A stretch of DNA of 64,000 nt from Caldimonas tepidiphila (lineage in GTDB: Bacteria > Pseudomonadota > Gammaproteobacteria > Burkholderiales > Burkholderiaceae_C), in assembly GCF_003569765.1 (NCBI RefSeq), contig NZ_QXMG01000004.1:1-64000 (forward strand). The letters are read 5' to 3'. The position numbers and the translations under genes were made by a program. The notes beneath the pieces were generated by a model. That model was not told where the DNA came from, made no database searches, and worked only from the letters and a program-made list of their open reading frames with translations. Of the stretch, positions 57,790 through 64,000 are shown piece by piece (within the stretch, counting starts at the first letter, position 1; the number at the start of each line of letters is the position of its first letter).

Positions 57790-59352
57790 ATGCCTGTCGA
57801 AGCCGCCCTCCCCGCCACCCATCCGTCGCCGCTGCCGGTGCTGCCCGACTCCGGGCAGCACGCGGGCTGCTGGCCGCTGCACGGCGTCGCCGCAAGCCGC
57901 GCGATCGAGGCCGCCGCGCAGGCGGCGCTGCCGCCGCACACGCTGATGCAGCGCGCCGGGCTGGCGCTCGCGCGGCTGGCACAGGCGATCGCGCCGCATG
58001 CCGCGGTCGTGCAGGTGCTGGCCGGCCCCGGGAACAACGGCGGCGACGGCCTCGAGGCGGCGATGCTGCTCAAGCGCGCCGGGCGCGACGCGCGCGTCGC
58101 GCTGCTCGGCGACGCGGCACGGCTGCCCGCGGACGCCGCCGCCTCGCTGCAGCGCGCGCTGCAGGCGGGCGTGCCGATCACCGGGGAGCTTCCGGCGCTG
58201 CCTGCGAACGCAGGCATGCTGGTGATCGATGCGCTGCTTGGGCTCGGCAGCTCGCGCCCGCCCGAGGGCTGCATCGCCGAGGCCATCGCCTGGATGAATG
58301 CCGGCGGGGGGCCGGTGCTCGCGGCGGACCTGCCCTCCGGGCTGGACGCCGACACCGGCCGCTGCGCCGAGGGCGCGAGCGGCTGCGTGCGCGCCCACCA
58401 CACGCTCGCGCTGCTGACGCTCAAGCCGGGCCTGTTCACCGGCCGGGGCCGCGAGCAGTCCGGCCGGATCTGGTTCGACCCGCTCGGCGTCGCCCTCCCG
58501 CCGGCGGCCGATGCGCTGCTGCCGTCGCGCGCTGCCGTCGACGCGCTGCTGCCGCGGCCAGGGCATGCGAGCCACAAGGGCAGCCGCGGCGACGTGCTGG
58601 TGGTGGGCGGCGCGCCCGGCATGAGCGGCGCGGCGCTGCTCGCGGCGCGCGCGGCGCTGCTTGCCGGGGCGGGCCGCGTCTACCTCGCGCCGCTCGGAGA
58701 TGCGCCGGGCCTCGGCGGCAGCGCCCCTGAACTGATGCTGCGGCCCGAGCTCGCGCGCGCGCCCCGGCAGCTCGGCGGCGACCCGACGGTGGTGTGCGGC
58801 TGCGGTGGCGGCGACGCGGTGCGCGAGGTGCTGCCCGGGCTGCTGTCGGCCGCGCCACGGCTGGTGCTCGACGCCGACGGGCTGAACGCGGTCGCGGCCG
58901 ATGCGGCGCTGCGCGGCCTGCTTGCCGGGCGCAGCGGGCGCGGCCAGGCGACGGTGCTGACGCCGCATCCGCTCGAGGCGGCACGGCTGCTGGGCAGCTC
59001 GACCGCGGCGGTGCAGCACGACCGCATCGCCGCCGCGACGCGGCTCGCTGCCGAACTCGGCGCGGTGGTCGTGCTGAAAGGCTCGGGCAGCGTGATTGCG
59101 GCCGCAGGCGCGACGCCCGCGATCAACCCGAGCGGCAACGCCGCGCTGGCGAGCGCCGGCACCGGCGACGTGCTGGCGGGCTGGCTCGGCGGGCTGTGGG
59201 CGCAGGGGCTGGAGGCGCGCGACGCGGCCCTGGCCGCCGTGCATGCGCACGGGGCGGCGGCCGACAGCTGGCTCGCCGGGGGACGCCCCCCGCATGCTCC
59301 GCTGACCGCGTCGCGCCTGATCGAGACACTGCACGAGGCCCTGCAGCGCTGA
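57790..59352 (+). CDS. nnr: bifunctional NAD(P)H-hydrate repair enzyme (epimerase plus ADP-dependent dehydratase)
   Basis: It repairs damaged hydrated NADH and NADPH. The 520-residue fusion has an N-terminal YjeF epimerase (about 1-220): VLAGPGNNGGDGLEAAMLL and LAADLPSGLDADTG. The C-terminal ribokinase-like dehydratase (about 250-515) has KGSRGDVLVVGGAPGMSGAA, TPHPLEAARLLG and the catalytic NPSGNAALASAGTGDVLAGW. It lies 49 bases after the dehydrogenase gene. Confidence 0.95.
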   Translation: MPVEAALPATHPSPLPVLPDSGQHAGCWPLHGVAASRAIEAAAQAALPPHTLMQRAGLALARLAQAIAPHAAVVQVLAGPGNNGGDGLEAAMLLKRAGRDARVALLGDAARLPADAAASLQRALQAGVPITGELPALPANAGMLVIDALLGLGSSRPPEGCIAEAIAWMNAGGGPVLAADLPSGLDADTGRCAEGASGCVRAHHTLALLTLKPGLFTGRGREQSGRIWFDPLGVALPPAADALLPSRAAVDALLPRPGHASHKGSRGDVLVVGGAPGMSGAALLAARAALLAGAGRVYLAPLGDAPGLGGSAPELMLRPELARAPRQLGGDPTVVCGCGGGDAVREVLPGLLSAAPRLVLDADGLNAVAADAALRGLLAGRSGRGQATVLTPHPLEAARLLGSSTAAVQHDRIAAATRLAAELGAVVVLKGSGSVIAAAGATPAINPSGNAALASAGTGDVLAGWLGGLWAQGLEARDAALAAVHAHGAAADSWLAGGRPPHAPLTASRLIETLHEALQR

Positions 59353-59420
59353 ACGCGGCGGCGGGCGCACAGGCATCCCGCGGGCGGACCGCGGCAAGGC
59401 AGCCCGGCCCGCCCTCCCCT

Positions 59421-61604
59421 TCAGCGTGCCGCGCGGGTCTTGCGGCTTGCCTTGGCGGCCGTCTTCGCCCCGGTGCCGCGCGCCGACGAGGCCTTGCCGC
59501 GCCCCTTCACGGCGCGGTCCTCGTCCTTGACCGCCTCGAGCTCGGCGGTGCTGCTGCCGGCGCGGCCGCCGCGCGATCCGCGCGATGCCCCCCGCTCCGC
59601 GCCCTCCTCGCGCACCATGCGGAAGTCGATCTTGCGCCCGTCGAGGTCGACGCGGCTGACCTGCACCCGCACCCGGCCGCCGACCACGTAGCGCACGCCG
59701 GTGCGCTCGCCGCGCAGTTCCTGGCGCGCCTCGTCGAAGCGGAAGTACTCGCCGCCGAGCTCGGTGATGTGCACCAGGCCCTCGACATAGAGGCTGTCGA
59801 GCTGCACGAACAGCCCGAAGCTCGTGACCGCGCTGATCGTGCCGCCGTACTCCTCGCCGAGGTGCTCGCGCATGTAGCGGCACTTCAGCCAGGCCTCGAC
59901 GTCGCGCGAGGCCTCGTCGGCACGGCGCTCGCACATGCTGCAATGCAGGCCCGCCGCTTCCCACTGCGAGGTCTCGGACGCCGGCAGCTTGCGCGCGCCG
60001 CGCTTGGGCCGGGGCGCCTCGTCCTCGTCGGCGACGCCGCTGAGGTGGTAGCGCTTGCCGGCGAGCAGCGCCTTGATGACACGGTGCACCAGCAGGTCCG
60101 GATAGCGCCGGATCGGGCTCGTGAAGTGCGTGTAAGCCTCGTAGGCGAGGCCGAAGTGGCCGTTGTTGGCGGGCGTGTAGACCGCCTGCTGCATCGAGCG
60201 CAGCAGCATCGTGTGAATCTGCGTCGCGTCGGGCCGTTCCTTGGTCGCCTGCGCGATGGCCTGGAACTCGGCCGGCTTCGGATCGTCGCTCAGCCCCATC
60301 GGCACGCCCATCGTGCGCAGGTAGTTCTGCAGGATGGTGCGCTTCTCGGGCGTCGGGCCCTCGTGCACGCGGAACAGCGCCGGATGCTTGGCGCGCGCGA
60401 TGAAGTCGGCGGAGCAGACGTTGGCAGCGAGCATGGCCTCCTCGATCAGCCGGTGCGCCTCGGTGCGCACGCGCGGCACGATCTTCTCGATGCGGCCGTT
60501 CTCGTCGCAGACGATCTGCGTCTCGGTGGTCTCGAAGTCGACCGCGCCGCGCTCCGCGCGTGACTTCAGCAGCACGCGGTAGACCTCGTGCAGGTTCAGC
60601 AGGTGCGGCACCAGTTCCGAGCGCTTGACCGCCTCGGGCCCGCGCGTATTGCCGAGGATCGCGGCGACCTCGGTGTAGGTCAGCCGTGCGTGCGAGCAGA
60701 TCACCGACGGGAAGAACTGGTAGGAGTGGATCTCGCCCTTGGCGTTGATGAGCATGTCGCACACCATCGCGAGCCGGTCCTCGTCGGGCTTGAGCGAGCA
60801 CAGCCCGTTGGACAGCTTCTCGGGCAGCATCGGGATCACGCGGCGCGGGAAGTAGACCGAGGTCGCGCGCAGGTAGGCGTCCTGGTCGAGCGGCTCGCCG
60901 GGCTTCACGTAGTGGCTCACGTCGGCGATCGCCACCACCAGGCGCCAGCCCTTGCTGCGCCCGACCTTGGCCGGCTCGCAGTAGACCGCGTCGTCGAAGT
61001 CGCGCGCGTCCTCGCCGTCGATGGTCACGAGCGGCACGTCGCTGATGTCGATGCGGTGGCGCCGGTCGACCGGGCGGATCTTGTCCGGCAGGCTCGCGGC
61101 CTGAGCCGCGGTCTCGGGCGAGAACTGGTGCGGCACCTCGTACTTGCGCACCGCGATCTCGATCTCCATGCCGGGGTCGTCGATCTCGCCGAGCACCTCG
61201 GTGACGCGGCCCACCGGCTGCGAGTACAGCGACGGCGGCTCGGTGAGTTCCACCGCGACCACCTGCCCGGACTGCGCCTTCGCGGTCGCGTTCTTCGGGA
61301 TCAGGATGTCCTGGCCGAAGCGCTTGTCCTCGGGGGCGACGAGCCAGACACCGCTCTCGTGCAGCAGCCGGCCGATGATCGGCGTCTTCTTGCGCTCGAG
61401 GATGTCGAGGATGCGCCCCTCGGGGCGGCCGCGGCGGTCGTAGCGGATCACGCGCACGCGCACGCGGTCGCCATGCAGCACCGCGCGCATCTCCTGCTGC
61501 GACAGGTAGATGTCGGCGTCGCCGTCGTCGCGGATCAGGAAGCCGTGGCCGTCGCGGTGGCCCTGCACGCGGCCCTCGACCTCGCTCATCAGCGTCGCCG
61601 CCAT
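59421..61604 (-). CDS. rnr: ribonuclease R
   Basis: This is a processive 3'-5' exoribonuclease that degrades structured RNA. Taking ATG 61604 (MAATLMSEVEGRVQGHRDGH) it has 727 residues: cold-shock domains (about 5-150), the RNB catalytic domain with IDGEDARDFDDAVY carrying the metal-binding aspartates, an S1 domain (YGGTISAVTSFGLFVQLDSL), and a Lys/Arg/Ala-rich tail of about 70 residues. ATG 61604 lacks a ribosome site; AAGGAG lies 5-8 bases before two in-frame ATC codons 12 and 11 triplets upstream, so the true start is uncertain. The upstream open frame runs antisense through the tRNA gene and is not coding. Confidence 0.94.
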   Translation of the reverse strand: MAATLMSEVEGRVQGHRDGHGFLIRDDGDADIYLSQQEMRAVLHGDRVRVRVIRYDRRGRPEGRILDILERKKTPIIGRLLHESGVWLVAPEDKRFGQDILIPKNATAKAQSGQVVAVELTEPPSLYSQPVGRVTEVLGEIDDPGMEIEIAVRKYEVPHQFSPETAAQAASLPDKIRPVDRRHRIDISDVPLVTIDGEDARDFDDAVYCEPAKVGRSKGWRLVVAIADVSHYVKPGEPLDQDAYLRATSVYFPRRVIPMLPEKLSNGLCSLKPDEDRLAMVCDMLINAKGEIHSYQFFPSVICSHARLTYTEVAAILGNTRGPEAVKRSELVPHLLNLHEVYRVLLKSRAERGAVDFETTETQIVCDENGRIEKIVPRVRTEAHRLIEEAMLAANVCSADFIARAKHPALFRVHEGPTPEKRTILQNYLRTMGVPMGLSDDPKPAEFQAIAQATKERPDATQIHTMLLRSMQQAVYTPANNGHFGLAYEAYTHFTSPIRRYPDLLVHRVIKALLAGKRYHLSGVADEDEAPRPKRGARKLPASETSQWEAAGLHCSMCERRADEASRDVEAWLKCRYMREHLGEEYGGTISAVTSFGLFVQLDSLYVEGLVHITELGGEYFRFDEARQELRGERTGVRYVVGGRVRVQVSRVDLDGRKIDFRMVREEGAERGASRGSRGGRAGSSTAELEAVKDEDRAVKGRGKASSARGTGAKTAAKASRKTRAAR

Positions 61605-61615
61605 GCCAGGAGCAC

Positions 61616-61645
61616 TTGCATTGTTTGAATTTTTGATGATAGAAT
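61616..61645 (+). promoter_or_regulatory. sigma-70 promoter of the tRNA-Leu gene
   Basis: TTGCAT (61616-61621) and TAGAAT (61640-61645) are 18 bases apart in an AT-rich patch; the mature tRNA starts 23 bases after the -10 box. The same patch is the upstream region of rnr on the other strand. Confidence 0.7.
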
Positions 61646-61668
61646 CTCCTTCTGTCCTGAACACCGCA

Positions 61669-61753
<85 letters not shown>

Positions 61754-61760
61754 AACATTG

Positions 61761-61793
61761 AAGCCTCGCATCGCAAGATGCGGGGCTTTTTTG
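61761..61793 (+). terminator. intrinsic terminator after tRNA-Leu
   Basis: AAGCCTCGCATC-GCAA-GATGCGGGGCTT followed by six T's, eight bases after the CCA end. The following 180 bases before the phosphoribosyltransferase stop hold nothing I recognise. Confidence 0.9.
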
Positions 61794-61976
61794 TTGCCTC
61801 GATCCCGATTGTGCGGCACGCGCCCCTGGGCCCGTGCCGGTGCCGCGCATTGGCGGAATCCGCTCATCGGATGCACCGGCCTTGCGCCCGTGCAAACGAC
61901 GCTCCCGCGCCCGGGTCGGCGGACACCCGGAAAATCGGCCGGTCGCAGGTTTCGATCATGCGCCGGCCGCCTCCGC

Positions 61977-62498
61977 TCAGACCTCGTACTTGCGCGCCAG
62001 CCCTTCGGGCCGCAGACCGTCGTACTCCTCGAAGGGCTGGTGGATCCAGGGGCTGGTCGGCAGCATCTCGACGTAGTAGTCGGGGATGTAGGTCGACACG
62101 CCCTTGACCCAGATCACCGCCGAGCGCAGCTCGCTGATCTGCGGCATGCCGCGCAGGCGCTCGACCACGGCCTTGAGCGTCACGCCCGAGTCCGACAGGT
62201 CGTCGACCAGCAGCACCCGCCCGGCGAGCTCGCCCTTGGGCATCGTGATGTACTTGGCCATGTCCAGACGACCCTGGATCGTGCCGGCCTCGGCGCGATA
62301 GGAGCTCGTCGACATGATCGCCAGCGGCTTGTCGAACACGCGCGACAGCACGTCGCCGGGGCGCATGCCGCCGCGCGCCAGGCACAGGATCTGGTCGAAC
62401 TGCCAGCCGGAGTTGTGCACCTTGAGCGCAAGGCGCTCGGTCAGCATGTGGTATTCGTCCCAGGAGACGTACAGATGTTTGCCGTCGTCGGTCAGCAT
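61977..62498 (-). CDS. purine phosphoribosyltransferase (hypoxanthine/xanthine type)
   Basis: The 173-residue type I phosphoribosyltransferase has the PRPP-binding motif VLLVDDLSDSGVTLK near residue 95 and an early LCLARGGMRPGDVLS loop. It salvages purine bases (xanthine, hypoxanthine or guanine) to nucleotides; Gpt-like or Hpt-like specificity cannot be decided by eye. It follows purA, which makes the next intermediate from IMP, after 49 bases. GAGGAA precedes ATG 62498. Confidence 0.92.
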   Translation of the reverse strand: MLTDDGKHLYVSWDEYHMLTERLALKVHNSGWQFDQILCLARGGMRPGDVLSRVFDKPLAIMSTSSYRAEAGTIQGRLDMAKYITMPKGELAGRVLLVDDLSDSGVTLKAVVERLRGMPQISELRSAVIWVKGVSTYIPDYYVEMLPTSPWIHQPFEEYDGLRPEGLARKYEV

Positions 62499-62547
62499 GG
62501 AAGTTCCTCGTACTGCGAAGTTCCGCTCGGTTGCCGTGAGTGCCGCG

Positions 62548-63900
<1,353 letters not shown>

Positions 63901-63930
63901 TCAAAAAGGGAAAAGCGCAGTCCGTTGCGC

Positions 63931-64000
63931 TCACAGCGGGACGACGGCCCAGTCGCCGCCGGACTGCACCAGTGCGCGGTCGCAGTCGAACTCCTGCACT
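63931..64000 (-). CDS. hisZ: ATP phosphoribosyltransferase regulatory subunit HisZ, C-terminal end (partial)
   Basis: Only the last 23 codons are in the window: VQEFDCDRALVQSGGDWAVV then PL and a TGA at 63931-63933. The FDCDR.LV...G.W.V.PL ending is that of HisZ, the histidyl-tRNA-synthetase-like subunit of the first histidine enzyme. hisZ before purA is the usual order in Burkholderiales. The gene continues beyond the right edge. Confidence 0.75.
   Translation of the reverse strand, partial: VQEFDCDRALVQSGGDWAVVPL

Overview
The window is a continuous stretch of high-GC (about 70%) chromosome with strong GC-at-third-position codon use. Gene content points to a betaproteobacterium of the order Burkholderiales, Rubrivivax/Methylibium/Leptothrix-like: a priB-containing rpsF operon, hisZ-purA, red-type (form IC) RuBisCO with CbbX, and the order rpsB-tsf-pyrH-frr-uppS-cdsA-dxr-rseP-bamA-skp-lpxD-fabZ-lpxA-lpxB-rnhB. 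The species assignment is inference. No insertion sequence, prophage or CRISPR array was seen.

Left part (1-18.7 kb), C1 and carbon fixation. A minus-strand Calvin-cycle operon reads cbbL-cbbS-cbbX-cbbY-rpe-gph-fbp-prk-tkt, tightly packed, followed at the window edge by the 3' remnant of a class II fructose-bisphosphate aldolase gene. The regulator gene cbbR lies divergently. Behind cbbR, on the plus strand, lies a lanthanide-type methanol dehydrogenase cluster, xoxF-xoxG-xoxJ. It runs straight into six further genes for exported proteins: a trypsin-like protease with a TPR-like tail, two proteins I cannot assign, a metallo-beta-lactamase-fold hydrolase, a SoxYZ-like carrier with a GGC swinging-arm cysteine, and a DUF3280-like protein. 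Methanol oxidation to CO2 feeding the adjacent Calvin cycle is a natural inference. The exported 'quinoprotein relay' set is the least understood and most interesting part of the window.

Middle part (18.7-41 kb). crcB and molybdenum-cofactor genes (moaE, moaD, moeA, mobB) follow thrC, hom and alaA on the minus strand. An Mth938-domain protein, the peroxiredoxin bcp and a PIN-PhoH ATPase lie on the plus strand. Next come dnaB, the rpsF-priB-rpsR-rplI ribosomal operon with an attenuator-like leader, a two-subunit sodium/solute symporter, and a TPR/membrane protein pair. The divergent pair ppsA (PEP synthase) and its regulator ppsR follow, then a DUF2243 membrane protein.

Right part (39.7-64 kb). 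A long minus-strand run covers translation (rpsB, tsf, frr), UMP kinase, isoprenoid and phospholipid synthesis (uppS, cdsA, dxr), the outer-membrane and lipid A pathway (rseP, bamA, skp, lpxD, fabZ, lpxA, lpxB), rnhB and an RNA methyltransferase. Three plus-strand catabolic or repair genes follow (amidase, D-amino-acid dehydrogenase, NAD(P)HX repair enzyme). The end holds rnr head-to-head with a tRNA-Leu(CAG), a phosphoribosyltransferase, purA and the 3' end of hisZ.

Several genes lack an ATG where their family alignment demands a start. TTG starts with good Shine-Dalgarno sequences are proposed for alaA, the large symporter subunit and lpxA. Almost all other long open frames opposite these genes are shadows caused by GC bias.
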